Of a stretch of 42,412 nucleotides of DNA, positions 29,717 to 39,006 are shown piece after piece. Source of the DNA: Fragilaria crotonensis (taxonomy: Eukaryota; Bacillariophyta; Fragilariophyceae; Fragilariales; Fragilariaceae); the NCBI GenBank assembly GCA_022925895.1, contig JAKSYS010000548.1, positions 1 through 42,412 on the forward strand, in the 5' to 3' direction. A program made the translations under genes and the position numbers. Each line of letters starts with the position of its first letter. Position 1 is the stretch's first letter. Below the pieces are notes generated by a model that searched no databases, had not been told where the DNA came from, and saw nothing but the letters and a program-made list of their open reading frames with translations.

Positions 29717-30994
29717 GTGGATGATCTGAAGATCTCCCATGTGGATCCTGAGGTGGTAACGAGTGTCATCGACATGATTGAATCGGAGTTTGGGAAGGAG
29801 GCACCTCTGACGAAGACCCGCGGGAAGGTGCACGAGTACCTTGGAATAACTATTGATTTCTCCACTGACGGAAAGGTCCGGTTCTCGATGGTCGACTACG
29901 TGCAAGGTATGCTCGATGACCTCCCGGACGATATGCGTGGAGAATGCGCTACGCCCGCATCAAACTTCCTGTTCGATGTCGATGCAGATTGTGAAAAGTT
30001 GGATCCCGAAACTTCCGAACTCTTCCATCACAACACGGCCAAGTTACTGTTTCTCTGTAAACGGGCAAGGCCGGACATTCAAACAGCCGTTGCCTTCCTC
30101 TGCACCAGAGTGAAGGGGCCCGATACTGATGACTACAAAAAGCTCACTCGGGTGATGAAATATTTGCGATCAACCCTTGCGATGCCGTTAACCTTGGAGG
30201 CCGATGGAAGCAACGTGATCAAGTGGTGGGCAGACGCATCGTATGCGGTCCACCCGGACATGCGGAGCCACACCGGCGGCGTCCTATCTCTTGGGAAGGG
30301 GGCAGTGTACGGTACATCATGTCGCCAAAAGCTTGGAACCAAGAGTTCAACTGAGGCTGAGCTCGTTGGCGTGAGCGATATACTCCCGCAAGTCATTTGG
30401 ACTCGTTATTTCTTGGAGGCACAAGGATACAAGGTGAACGAATCCGTGGTTTATCAGGACAACCAAAGTGCCATCCTGTTGGAGAAAAACGGTCGGGCAT
30501 CGAGCAGTAAGAGGACTCGCCACATTAATATCCGCTACTTCTTCATCGCGGACCGCGTCGCCAACGGCGAGGTTCACATTGAGTACTGTCCAACCAAGGT
30601 CATGTTGGCTGACTACTTCACCAAACCACTTCAAGGCCTGCAGTTCAAAACCTTCCGCGACCAAATAATGAATATTAATCCTGAAGCGGATCCCATTCAG
30701 GATTACAGGAGTGTGTTGAACGTCGCGGATGGCGAGCTGTGGACAGACGACGAGTGGACTGAGATCGCGTACACGACTAAGCGTAATCGGCATGTCGGAA
30801 TGGCGAACGAGGAGCGATCAATCGGGATCAACAAGCATGAAGGGACCGCCATGCATGGAACGGTCAAAGACGGCAATGTAATGGATACAGAACATTGCAA
30901 ATGTGACGGTAACAGCGAGTGCGAATCCATGTGTGATCGCGAATATCGAAAGTCGAATCAGCGATTGAAATGGGAGATTGAACACATCGATTGA
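29717..30994 (+). CDS. Retrotransposon Pol, second part: reverse transcriptase catalytic motif and RNase H, extending into the 3' LTR
   Basis: In the same frame as the preceding segment after the TGA. It begins at the RT catalytic motif (HVDDLKISH) and continues to RNase H, with landmarks WWADASYAVH, STEAELVGVSD and QDNQSAILL. The copia RNase H end HINIRYFFIADRVANGE is followed by LADYFTKPLQG. The frame then enters the 3' LTR at 30714 and adds 93 codons before TGA at 30992-30994, 8 nt short of the TATTTAATTTAAAA site. The C-terminal extension therefore occupies nearly all of the presumed U3. Neither its expression nor its role is known. Confidence 0.88.
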   Translation: MDDLKISHVDPEVVTSVIDMIESEFGKEAPLTKTRGKVHEYLGITIDFSTDGKVRFSMVDYVQGMLDDLPDDMRGECATPASNFLFDVDADCEKLDPETSELFHHNTAKLLFLCKRARPDIQTAVAFLCTRVKGPDTDDYKKLTRVMKYLRSTLAMPLTLEADGSNVIKWWADASYAVHPDMRSHTGGVLSLGKGAVYGTSCRQKLGTKSSTEAELVGVSDILPQVIWTRYFLEAQGYKVNESVVYQDNQSAILLEKNGRASSSKRTRHINIRYFFIADRVANGEVHIEYCPTKVMLADYFTKPLQGLQFKTFRDQIMNINPEADPIQDYRSVLNVADGELWTDDEWTEIAYTTKRNRHVGMANEERSIGINKHEGTAMHGTVKDGNVMDTEHCKCDGNSECESMCDREYRKSNQRLKWEIEHID

Positions 30995-31114
30995 TGTGCT
31001 CATATTTAATTTAAAATCTGGTTAACGTGACTTCAAACCACTTTAGCAAGTTAAGACTACAATACTGTTACTTCATAGTACAGTCGTGGCCTATACGAAC
31101 TAATAGTTTCAACA
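30714..31114 (+). repeat. 3' LTR (401 bp)
   Basis: Identical by eye to 25361-25761. The purine tract before it is poor (AGGATTACAGGAG around 30699-30711), so plus-strand priming is not obvious. GTTCG follows at 31115-31119. Confidence 0.95.
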
Positions 31115-31119
31115 GTTCG
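31115..31119. repeat. Target-site duplication, right copy (GTTCG)
   Basis: Matches 25356-25360. Removing the element and one copy restores a continuous spacer of about 430 bp between the IAH1 and NDUFAF3 start codons. Confidence 0.9.
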
Positions 31120-31493
31120 CGTTTGAATTCTGAGGGGCAGGTCGGCTGTCCATCGGCCCATTTGCTTCGATTGAGCACATTTCATGTAGTCCAGTACTGA
31201 ACTCCAACTACCAGTAGATACTGACGACCTGGTACGTATGTATATGTCTTGTGCTACTCCACAAGTATTTAACATGCTACAAAGGAGCGACAGCCAGACA
31301 CCGTTGCACAAGGAATCTGATGTGTCTGATGAGAAGGTGTGTGCTGACGATGCTGCCGATCAGATCAGCTACGATCACACTTGGGCTGTCTATTGTCTTG
31401 CCTGAATTCTCCGCCAACGCTGAACTTCGGCTCGCTTCTGTAACCAAAGCCACCTTCTGACCCTGTTCGAATGCGCACGAAACCGAGAATAGG
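31120..31493. promoter_or_regulatory. Remaining upstream region of NDUFAF3
   Basis: No gene is recognised. This is the half of the original divergent spacer left on the NDUFAF3 side of the retrotransposon. Transcripts reading out of the 3' LTR would pass through it. Confidence 0.45.
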
Positions 31494-32084
31494 ATGAGCC
31501 GATCATTGATGCTACGATCACTAATTCACAGAACACGCCCTGTGGGTTCAAGAACTACCGGTAGCAGGTGTTTCTCTGAGTGGACCCACGGACAAGTTTT
31601 GTTGGGGGATTCGCCGGAATTTGATGGCGAGCCGAAGGTGATTCTCGAAGGATATTCATGCTCCGGCTTTGACGTGATGAATGTTATTGAAAAGATCGAG
31701 AAGGACAAGAAACCTCAGGACTCTGAGCAGTCTGGGGATTCTAAGGATTCCACGGAGTCAGGAAAGATCCATATGATGGGGTCGATGATGACCTTTCCGA
31801 ATTCTTGCTTCATATGGAATGTCAATTCCATCGAAGAAGTTACGATAGAATCTCTAGCACCTGTCATGCTTTATCGACCGAAGCTTGAATATTTGTTTAT
31901 CGGGTCGGAGCGACCGATGGACCGGGAGGCTTTCGAGCGAATTAAATCAGAGCTGAAGGAGAAGGCAAACATCGTTGTGGAACAGTTAAGCATCGGCAAC
32001 GCCATGGGGACCTTCAATATTCTGAATGGCGAAGGAAGACTAGTCGCGGCGGCTTTCGTGCTCCACGAGGATGATGCGGAATAG
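31494..32084 (+). CDS. NDUFAF3: Mitochondrial complex I assembly factor, NDUFAF3-like
   Basis: A 196-residue frame from the ATG at 31494 without lesions. Residues 1-20 (MSRSLMLRSLIHRTRPVGSR) are a typical basic mitochondrial presequence. An Mth938/DUF498 domain spans about 47-190. Its core includes IEEVTIESLAPVMLYRPKLE (113-132), EYLFIGSE (132-139), and the end motif NAMGTFNILNGEGRLVAAAF (169-188), as in NDUFAF3. A Ser/Asp/Lys-rich insert (about 68-92) is absent from animal forms. In animals NDUFAF3 pairs with NDUFAF4 early in complex I assembly. Convergent with the following gene. Confidence 0.9.
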   Translation: MSRSLMLRSLIHRTRPVGSRTTGSRCFSEWTHGQVLLGDSPEFDGEPKVILEGYSCSGFDVMNVIEKIEKDKKPQDSEQSGDSKDSTESGKIHMMGSMMTFPNSCFIWNVNSIEEVTIESLAPVMLYRPKLEYLFIGSERPMDREAFERIKSELKEKANIVVEQLSIGNAMGTFNILNGEGRLVAAAFVLHEDDAE

Positions 32085-32443
32085 TTAGCAATGTAATGCC
32101 GTAAATGTGTCATGTCCAAATTCAGTCCAGAAATATATTCCTACTCATTCAAATTCTGATTACTTCAGCAGTTCATGCCTACTTATTATGCTTCTGACCA
32201 GTTCAACAAGGAGACCCACTGACACATAAGCACTCGTCACATATAATCGGGTGTCATAATGACGCCAAATTTGGAGGGAGATGCACACCTTGTGATATGA
32301 ACATGACCCATCCCGTCCATTCGCATTTCAATGTGGCACTGAATTGACTTAAGAATAACATCAACATCCCGCTCATTCCCACTTTAATCCGGTGCTTGCC
32401 TCGACCAAATGCCTACCTTATGACATCAACATGACTCATCCAC
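32085..32443. other. Spacer between convergent genes, holding a degenerate 64-bp repeat
   Basis: No gene is recognised. The right half consists of the tandem repeat described separately; the left half is probably NDUFAF3 3' UTR. Confidence 0.5.
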
Positions 32444-32479
32444 TCATTCACATTTCAATGAGGAGCTGAAATGGCTTGA
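32288..32479. repeat. Degenerate 64-bp tandem repeat, three units
   Basis: Units at 32288-32351, 32352-32415 and 32416-32479. Units 1 and 3 agree at about four of five positions (shared core CATTCRCATTTCAATG). Unit 2 fits with a small gap and shares CGACCAAATG with the end of unit 3. Unit 3 overlaps the last codons and stop of the gene on the minus strand. Confidence 0.65.
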
Positions 32480-35185
32480 CCAAATGCCCATCTTCCCAAC
32501 GCACTGAGTCACCAAAGGATCATCCTGACACTTGGAACGAGGAAGGGCACGCGATGCCTTCAAGTCCGCACGAAGGAGATCGCGTTCTTTCTTCAGGCTC
32601 GCTATCTCGCGCCTTTGAGTTTTCAAAACTACACGCTGACGTTCCAGGGCCGCATCAAGCTGGATTACAGCCTCTCGAAGCATTTGGAACTCCTCCTGAC
32701 TCGGAACGAGATCACGTTCCGAATTGGGAGGCGCCACGCGAGTTTCCACCTCAGTCACCTCGTGACGCAGAGTGAGCTCCTCCTGACTCGGAACGAGCTC
32801 ACGTGAAGAATTGGGAGGCACTTTGGTCGTTTCCACCTCTGTTATCTGACGTGCACTTTGCGAGATGCCCTCATCATTGGGGGGCGGACATGCAAGATCC
32901 TCCACTCTCATCCACACAACAAGGGTGGTGTTGGCGTTGGTGTCGCTCTCAAGCTCGTCAGAATCATTTTTGTCTTCTTTTGAGCATTTCGAAGTATCAG
33001 CTCCCATTCTCTGCATCTGAGCTTCCACCTGCCTCTCAAACAACCGAATCGAGTCAAACTCTAAAACCGCATCACAGGAGCTTGAATCGGACACATCAAT
33101 ATCTTCGTCTGGCAGCGTCGCATTGCGTTCAATGGGGGAAGGTGACTCAGTCTCGATTTCATTCGCATGCTCCGTGGGAGGGTGTCCGTTGTTTCTTCCC
33201 ACTGTTTGGTCTGTTACTGTAGGTGGAATATCCGGGACATGCATGTCATCGTTGGTAGCAATCGCAGTCGATGGCTCTGTTTCGGCTTTTGAATACGAGT
33301 TAGACCTCAAAACCGAAACCATTTGGTCGCTGTCGTCAGAAACAGGTAATTCGGATTTGAGAATAGGAGATGGCATTTTCTCGTTCGAGCCAGAGCTAGA
33401 ATCCATCGCAGTTTGAACTGTTGGAAACCCTTCTTCGTTCAAACCAATAGGAGATGGCATTTTCTCGTTCGAGTCGGAATCCATTGCAGTTTGAACGGTT
33501 GGAAACCCTTCTTCAAACAAACCGGGTGGTCGGTTTTCAACAAAATCTAGTGGTGCAACAGGAGTGTAGTACGAGTAGACTTTCTGAACAGGTTTGTGAC
33601 TGATGCTGGTTGGCGACACAGTGATCTGTGCAATGTCCTTGGTTTCCTGCATAGGAGACGGAACAGTAGTTGCTTTGCCTGTGTTCGAACCAAGGTCAGT
33701 CAAAGTTACTCCCGCTTGCGGGTTGGTGATGGACGGAAGGGGAGGTAGGTCACGCTTTGACAAGTTGCTGGCTGGATCAGAAACGTCAGAGCGGTTTTCT
33801 TCCGCCGACTTGGCGGATGGTGATGAATTGCGGGTCACAGCATCATTCCTAACATAAGATCGTAGTCGGAACCTCCTTGCTCGAACCGCCGGCATCACGT
33901 TGATTTTTCTTGATTCAGCTGGTTTCTTCTTAAGAGGATTTGTAGGTCTGGGAGGACTTGGGACATTTGGGGTCTCCTGAAATGTTTTAAACGGTTTATT
34001 GCCATTGCTGACGTCAAAGCTGTCGACGGAACTCTCATTTCTTGATTTCTCACTGGCGGCCATGTCTCCTCTACTACTAAAACTCAGGCTCGAATTATTC
34101 AGATGTATCTGGTGAAGATTCAGGTCAAAGTCTCCGTCCGAGTTTAAACTTCGCTCAAAGGTAGGTAGTATCTTGGCGTCCTTGATGGAGGAACTCATGA
34201 GGATAGAATCACGCGATGAACCGTATGAGTCAAAATCTTCCATATTGACGTCTGGGTCATCATTGATGTTCTTGCCACCGATGAACTCCTCCACTAGGGC
34301 GTCGGCGTCAACCGAACTTCCTGTCATCGACGTATTTGTCCCAGTGAGACTTGACGGTAGGTACAGCCCATGATGCATATCGATCGTATCGGCTACTCCT
34401 CCATTTTCAGACATTGAGGAAGTGGTTGGGTGCGAGGCCTCCTCGGCTAGCACGCAGGGCGTTTCGTGCTCTGATATATCTGAAACCTGCGCAGAGATAC
34501 TCGTGCTCGGCACATTGTCCGAAAGAAAACTTGGTTGTTCTTTTGTAAAGAAATTGGACTCTAGATGCGTGTTCGACAGAACGGTTGGTTGCAAGGTCAG
34601 CGACGCAGACGACAATAATGGAGAGAGATGGTGGACTCTTCGAGGTGGATCAGACACAATTGGCTTGGAATTCTCTTTGCCAAACGAATTTGCTTGTTCA
34701 TCATCCGAGTCTTCTCGAGCCCGATGCACTACGATGGCGTCTGTCGGCAACACACCATTAGCTGACATCAATGGATCTGCCAAGGATTGTTCCGTCCGTG
34801 GATCGTTCGATGCATTGGGAGGCGTAGCAGCGAAATTTGTAAATGAAGAGGCGTCATAGTTGACAGGCAACGAAGGCGATTGTCTTGCTAATTCTGGACC
34901 GTCGTTCAAGATATTGCTCGGCTTCCCAACACCACCTTGTTGCCAGAGTGGGGGGCGGTTATTCTGATTCTTGAAGTCGCCCCGTACGCCGAGCGCTGTC
35001 TCCTTGTTTGGAGTCCCTGCAGGTGAGGAACGATAAAGCATTCGACGAATCTTGGCGGCATCGCTGCGACGTCTGGCTCTTCGTGGAGTATCGATCAGGT
35101 CAACCAACGCATCGTCATGAGCGGTGTCTATAACAAGACCCCTCATTTTGCTATTGCCTCCGTGACCATCTAACTGAAACTCCAT
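32444..35185 (-). CDS. Long disordered protein with C-terminal coiled coil, unknown function
   Basis: A 913-residue frame from the ATG at 35185. The N-terminus has a basic patch (PRRARRRSDAAKIRRMLYR) that could act as a nuclear signal. Most of the protein is disordered and rich in Ser, Asp and Pro. Two internal duplications are visible: EEGFPTVQTAMDS...NEKMPSP (coded around 33363-33512) and a 29-residue unit of the form TEVET..PPNS.R.LVPSQEE (32690-32850). Near the C-terminus about 60 residues (LDAALERQRVVLKTQRREI and the following heptads) predict a coiled coil. No known domain is recognised. The last residues are encoded by a unit of the 64-bp repeat, so the C-terminus may be recent. Divergent from the TPR gene. 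Confidence 0.65.
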   Translation of the reverse strand: MEFQLDGHGGNSKMRGLVIDTAHDDALVDLIDTPRRARRRSDAAKIRRMLYRSSPAGTPNKETALGVRGDFKNQNNRPPLWQQGGVGKPSNILNDGPELARQSPSLPVNYDASSFTNFAATPPNASNDPRTEQSLADPLMSANGVLPTDAIVVHRAREDSDDEQANSFGKENSKPIVSDPPRRVHHLSPLLSSASLTLQPTVLSNTHLESNFFTKEQPSFLSDNVPSTSISAQVSDISEHETPCVLAEEASHPTTSSMSENGGVADTIDMHHGLYLPSSLTGTNTSMTGSSVDADALVEEFIGGKNINDDPDVNMEDFDSYGSSRDSILMSSSIKDAKILPTFERSLNSDGDFDLNLHQIHLNNSSLSFSSRGDMAASEKSRNESSVDSFDVSNGNKPFKTFQETPNVPSPPRPTNPLKKKPAESRKINVMPAVRARRFRLRSYVRNDAVTRNSSPSAKSAEENRSDVSDPASNLSKRDLPPLPSITNPQAGVTLTDLGSNTGKATTVPSPMQETKDIAQITVSPTSISHKPVQKVYSYYTPVAPLDFVENRPPGLFEEGFPTVQTAMDSDSNEKMPSPIGLNEEGFPTVQTAMDSSSGSNEKMPSPILKSELPVSDDSDQMVSVLRSNSYSKAETEPSTAIATNDDMHVPDIPPTVTDQTVGRNNGHPPTEHANEIETESPSPIERNATLPDEDIDVSDSSSCDAVLEFDSIRLFERQVEAQMQRMGADTSKCSKEDKNDSDELESDTNANTTLVVWMRVEDLACPPPNDEGISQSARQITEVETTKVPPNSSRELVPSQEELTLRHEVTEVETRVAPPNSERDLVPSQEEFQMLREAVIQLDAALERQRVVLKTQRREIASLKKERDLLRADLKASRALPRSKCQDDPLVTQCVGKMGIWSSHFSSSLKCE

Positions 35186-35730
35186 CCAAACTATATGGAG
35201 GTATTATTTCTTTGTCAAATGGCATCTCATGTTCGGCACATGAATCGCTGCCCTCGCAGATCTCGCCCAATCGCTGCGATAAAAGTGACGAAACGGTAGC
35301 GAGCGTTTCAAGATTCCGGATACAGGCGCCTCCCTGTTCGATTCTTGAGATATTGTTCACATGGTTCGCTCAAGGAAGCGCGATATAATTAGCTGTTCGG
35401 TCGAGATACTAGTGGCATTACTTAGACAATCGCCAAACGATGTGTGACGAACACCAATAATTAAAGCCAACAAAACTCGACACCCCAGTGACCAGTAGCA
35501 CACTGTGAAAGGATTCGATGTTGGATGGGCAGCAAGACCACGTTTCAGATCTGGAATCGGGATCCATCCGATATTCTAAGGCAGTACGAAGATCACAGAC
35601 ATGACCCCTTTCAACACACAATCATGGTTTCACAACACACTCGACACAACTAAAGCGCCGACTCAGACGTGCCTCATTGGTGCTAAGGTTTTGAACACTT
35701 ACTCATCTCAGATCCTTGTTTTCCGGAATC
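35186..35730. promoter_or_regulatory. Divergent spacer between the coiled-coil protein and TPR protein genes
   Basis: No gene is confidently recognised in 545 bp. A minus-strand frame of about 70 codons (35151-35360) is open but has no ATG. GTAC clusters are absent. Confidence 0.45.
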
Positions 35731-37035
35731 ATGGCTTCAGCGAGTAAGTATACTCCTGAGGACAAGAACCAGGCCTTGGTGGTGACTCCGTATGGCAGAG
35801 GCTTGGTACTTCGCAGCGGCCGCGATGACGGGATTCGGGAGATCCAGCTCACAGAATGGGAAATGGCTTCATCTCGTCGGGGGGTTCCTCCGAACGCCGT
35901 GCTGTACACACCTCAAAGTTTTCCTTCTGTCAAGCCACTCAACGGAGATCATGTTACCTGTCAATGGGGACGAGGAGTTATCCAGGCGATCCGCAAGGAC
36001 GGAACGATTGTGGTAGAACTATCCTCTTGGCGTCTTGCCAATCGATCCCGGGTCAAATGCTACCTTCAACCCTCCGCTGTGCAAGTTGTTCGAAAGAAGA
36101 CAAAATCTGAAATGGATGTCTTTGAGCGTGTCGAGCTCGCCAACGAATATAAGGCTCTGGCGAACAAGCAGTTCGCACAGAAGCTTTACGAACCTGCAGT
36201 CTTGACGTACTCCAAAGCCGTCGATGCGGTTCGTTATGTCCAGCACGACTCGAATAGTTCCAATGAAGTCCGGGCAGATTTGATAGTGGCCATGATTACA
36301 TGTAGCAACAATGCTGGAACGTGTTCAGTGCATTTGCACAAATGGGATCAGGCTATCAAATTTGCCAAGAATGCGCTGGTCTTGATCGATGCGCTCTATC
36401 CCAAGCGTGGAGGAAAAATTCACACAATTCTTAATCGAGATGGGTATCTGGATTCCAAGATATTTGGAGAGTGGCGTGTCAAATCCTACCTTCTCTTGGC
36501 TCGGGCTCAGTTTGAGCGGAAGGATTACGACGAAGCTCTAGAAACGCTTCAGGGAGCCACGATTATTCTCAATGAGTTCAATGGAAAGACATCTGCCCTT
36601 TTATCGCAGGAAAAGGAGGTAAAGAAACTCAAGGCGCATTGCGAACGCGAAGACAAGGCAGTCAAAAAGTTGGAGAAGAAGCGAGCGCGTGCCATGTTTG
36701 GAGGTGGGTCGTCTCCGAACAAGGATCCAAATATTGGACAGGTCAAAAATGGCGAAAGTGCCAGATCGGTGGAAGTCACGACTCCAGCCACTATGTCAGA
36801 TACGCAAGTTCAGCCGGAACCATTGAATAGTCCCAGTGGCCCTATGACGAGTTCATCCGAGAACCTTACATCGAAGCCAGTCAAGAAGGTTGCATTCAGC
36901 GTTCCAGAATATGAGGAATTCGAAGAAGAGGAAGTCCCATGGTATGCGGAGCACTGGGAAGCTTTGACACTCACAACTGCGATTGTCGTTGCGGTGGGAG
37001 TCGGCGTTCTACTTGGTGGAAGAAGGAAGCAATAG
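35731..37035 (+). CDS. Tail-anchored TPR protein with duplicated N-terminal beta modules
   Basis: A 434-residue frame. The ATG at 35731 is the first in frame. Residues 16-60 and 74-120 hold two related modules (TPYGRGLVLR...DGIREIQLTEWEMA and CQWGRGVIQAIRKDGTIVVELSSWRLA), probably small beta barrels. TPR-like helices follow (about 130-290: ANEYKALANKQFAQKLYEPA and two further pairs), similar to the TPR part of FKBP-type co-chaperones, but no prolyl isomerase domain is seen. A charged helix and linker lead to a C-terminal transmembrane helix (about 411-429) ending GGRRKQ, the form of a tail anchor. A co-chaperone on the outer face of an organelle is a fair inference. The stop is 14 bp from the convergent MTHFR stop. 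Confidence 0.75.
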   Translation: MASASKYTPEDKNQALVVTPYGRGLVLRSGRDDGIREIQLTEWEMASSRRGVPPNAVLYTPQSFPSVKPLNGDHVTCQWGRGVIQAIRKDGTIVVELSSWRLANRSRVKCYLQPSAVQVVRKKTKSEMDVFERVELANEYKALANKQFAQKLYEPAVLTYSKAVDAVRYVQHDSNSSNEVRADLIVAMITCSNNAGTCSVHLHKWDQAIKFAKNALVLIDALYPKRGGKIHTILNRDGYLDSKIFGEWRVKSYLLLARAQFERKDYDEALETLQGATIILNEFNGKTSALLSQEKEVKKLKAHCEREDKAVKKLEKKRARAMFGGGSSPNKDPNIGQVKNGESARSVEVTTPATMSDTQVQPEPLNSPSGPMTSSSENLTSKPVKKVAFSVPEYEEFEEEEVPWYAEHWEALTLTTAIVVAVGVGVLLGGRRKQ

Positions 37036-37049
37036 CATTTCAATTTGCT

Positions 37050-39006
37050 TTATAGCTGTGCAACGTGAAACATAGCACTAAAGATCTGAGAATGGTCTTC
37101 GGCAACAAAGTCGTTGTCAATGATGGCGACAAGAAAGTAGCTATCCCGGATTGTCTGGATCAAGTCGTAACTGTCACTGTCAGGCTCATAAAGGTCCAAC
37201 CACATAGATGTCCACAGCGAAAACGCCTCCTCGGCCCAAACTGAAAACGCGACAGGATCAAAGATGGTGGGTTGTACGATCTCGCGATTCGGAAATACAC
37301 CCCAGGTCAAAGCAGTCGTCCCTCCCACCACCGAACCGGCTCTCAACTCCTGACCCGTAACATTTATTCCATAAAGGTTCATACTCGGCCTTTCATTTAC
37401 CATCTTGAGAAGCTTAACAGCATTTTCAGGGCTCACAAAACACTCAACGTAGGCTTTCTGATAAACGTAACCACCTGGACCGCCCCATCCAAAGGTGGAA
37501 TCCATACTAGGAACACCGTTGACGGAAGGTTGACTATTAATGGTCAAGAAACCTGCACGGTTCAGTCGCGCTAATTGCGGTTGAATAAGAAAAGACTCTG
37601 GTTGCAATGGAGTCTCACACCAAGGAATGCAAGCTATGGTTCCTTCGACGTATTTGGCGAAGACTTCGCATATGTCCCGAGGAGTTCTTGGGTCCACGCC
37701 AAGCATGGCGAGGCGATCTTCGTGTGGAATGGAGAAACTGTAGAAGTGCGAAAGTTCTGAAAGCTCACCAAAGGCGGGAGAGGTCGAGTCACCCCAGCGA
37801 CCCTAAAGAAAACCACGTCAGAAAATGGCAAGAATCAGTTGGTTGAGTAGGACGCACGCGCACTTACGTTAGGGAATTCATCCCACGTTTCAGTCCTCAT
37901 GACATAACTCTTTGGTCGGTTCGCCCAGTTGATAGGCCTAACTTCTTCCTTGGAGCGCTCATCAAGAGCAGAAGGTCTCCAGGGCAAGGAACGAGCCGTT
38001 GAGGCTGGAACGACGTCGCTAAGGGAATAACCGCGGCTGCTCTTACCAGTTCCAGATGCAGCCCTTTCTAGCACATCAACGACTCCCACGCCAAGTAAGA
38101 TGCGGGTCACACTACGCTCCAAATTCAGAGTGTAAAAGTGAATGCCATCGACACCTCCTTCTTCTGGTGGCGTGCTGAGCAGCTTGTGGCACATGTCCAC
38201 AGCAATTTCGACTCCAATATCCTTGATTGCCTCATCATCATCCTTCACGGGCTCCAGGCGATCCATGACGTGCTTAGGAACGGAAATATTGCAGTAGTTG
38301 GTCATGCGAACAAAACTTGAGTAGGATTGAATTGGCATGATGCCCGGAAGAATAGGGCTTGATATACCTGTCGCTCTACAGAGCTTGACGAAGTCCAGGA
38401 AGGCATCGCAATCATAAAAGAATTGTGTCATAATTAAATCAGCACCTGCATCCATCTTTTCCTTCAAGTGAATCATCTCTTCCTCTCTTGATGTAGAAGA
38501 AGGATGCCCTTCAGGATGCCCCGCAACAACAATGCAGAAGTAATCACCGTATTCTTCCCTGATGAGTCGCACTAGGTCGATCGCCCGATTGCAGTAGCCT
38601 CCAGTGACATCTCCTGGTTTCCAAGCACGCGTGCCCCGGGGAGGATCACCTCGAAGAGCCAGAATATTGCGAATACCGCTCCTTTGGCTTGTTGCAGTGT
38701 GTTAAGCAATTGGTCTCGCGTCATGCCCGCACAAGTTAAGTGGAGAAGCACATTAACGCCGCCAAAACGCTGCGCATGTGAGGCCACAGCGAGAGATCGC
38801 ACTGCCGTTGATCCTGATGAACCCCATGTAACGTCAATAAACAATGGATCCAATCGTCGTGCCATACGATCAATACGAGTCAAGAGATTATCCAGACCGG
38901 CCTCCGTTTTGGGCGGAAAGAATTCGAACGAGTAGTACAGGGGTTTGCCGGGGACTGTGTTCACCTTCTGTCGGCGTTCCACTATCGTGTCAAGAATACG
39001 ACCCAT
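37050..39006 (-). CDS. MTHFR: Methylenetetrahydrofolate reductase (one frame break)
   Basis: Reduces 5,10-methylene-THF to 5-methyl-THF for methionine synthesis. The first exon runs from the ATG at 39006 to 37868. A 65-nt GT-AG intron (37867-37803) follows, then the last exon 37802-37050. Landmarks are YYSFEFFPPKTEAG in the FAD barrel, HLTCAGMT, LRGDPPRG, DLIMTQFFYD and WDEFPN joined to GRWGDSTSPAFGEL across the intron. The regulatory half carries GFLTINSQP and GWGGPGGYVYQKAYVE. The frame breaks near 38678, one base appearing to be missing between the codons for QQAKG and GIRNILALRGD. The total would be about 630 residues, normal for eukaryotic two-domain MTHFR. Divergent from the MSS51-like gene. 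Confidence 0.92.

Larger units (their letters stand above)
25361..31114 (+). mobile_element. Ty1/copia LTR retrotransposon, CoDi-like
   Basis: A 5,754-bp element with 401-bp LTRs that are identical by eye, starting TGTTGAA and ending TTCAACA, flanked by GTTCG duplications. The internal part encodes, in order, Gag with a CCHC knuckle, protease, integrase, reverse transcriptase and RNase H. Integrase before reverse transcriptase is the copia order, and sequence features such as LDNQST in the protease and HVDDLK in the RT are of the kind seen in diatom CoDi elements. LTR identity implies a very recent insertion. Coding is interrupted by one frame break near 27109 and one in-frame TGA at 29711-29713. 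The element lies in the divergent spacer of IAH1 and NDUFAF3, in the same orientation as NDUFAF3. Confidence 0.95.

Noticed and set aside
35151-35360. Minus-strand frame before the 913-residue protein, possibly its N-terminus
   Set aside because: It has no ATG, is out of register with the main frame, and no homology supports joining them.
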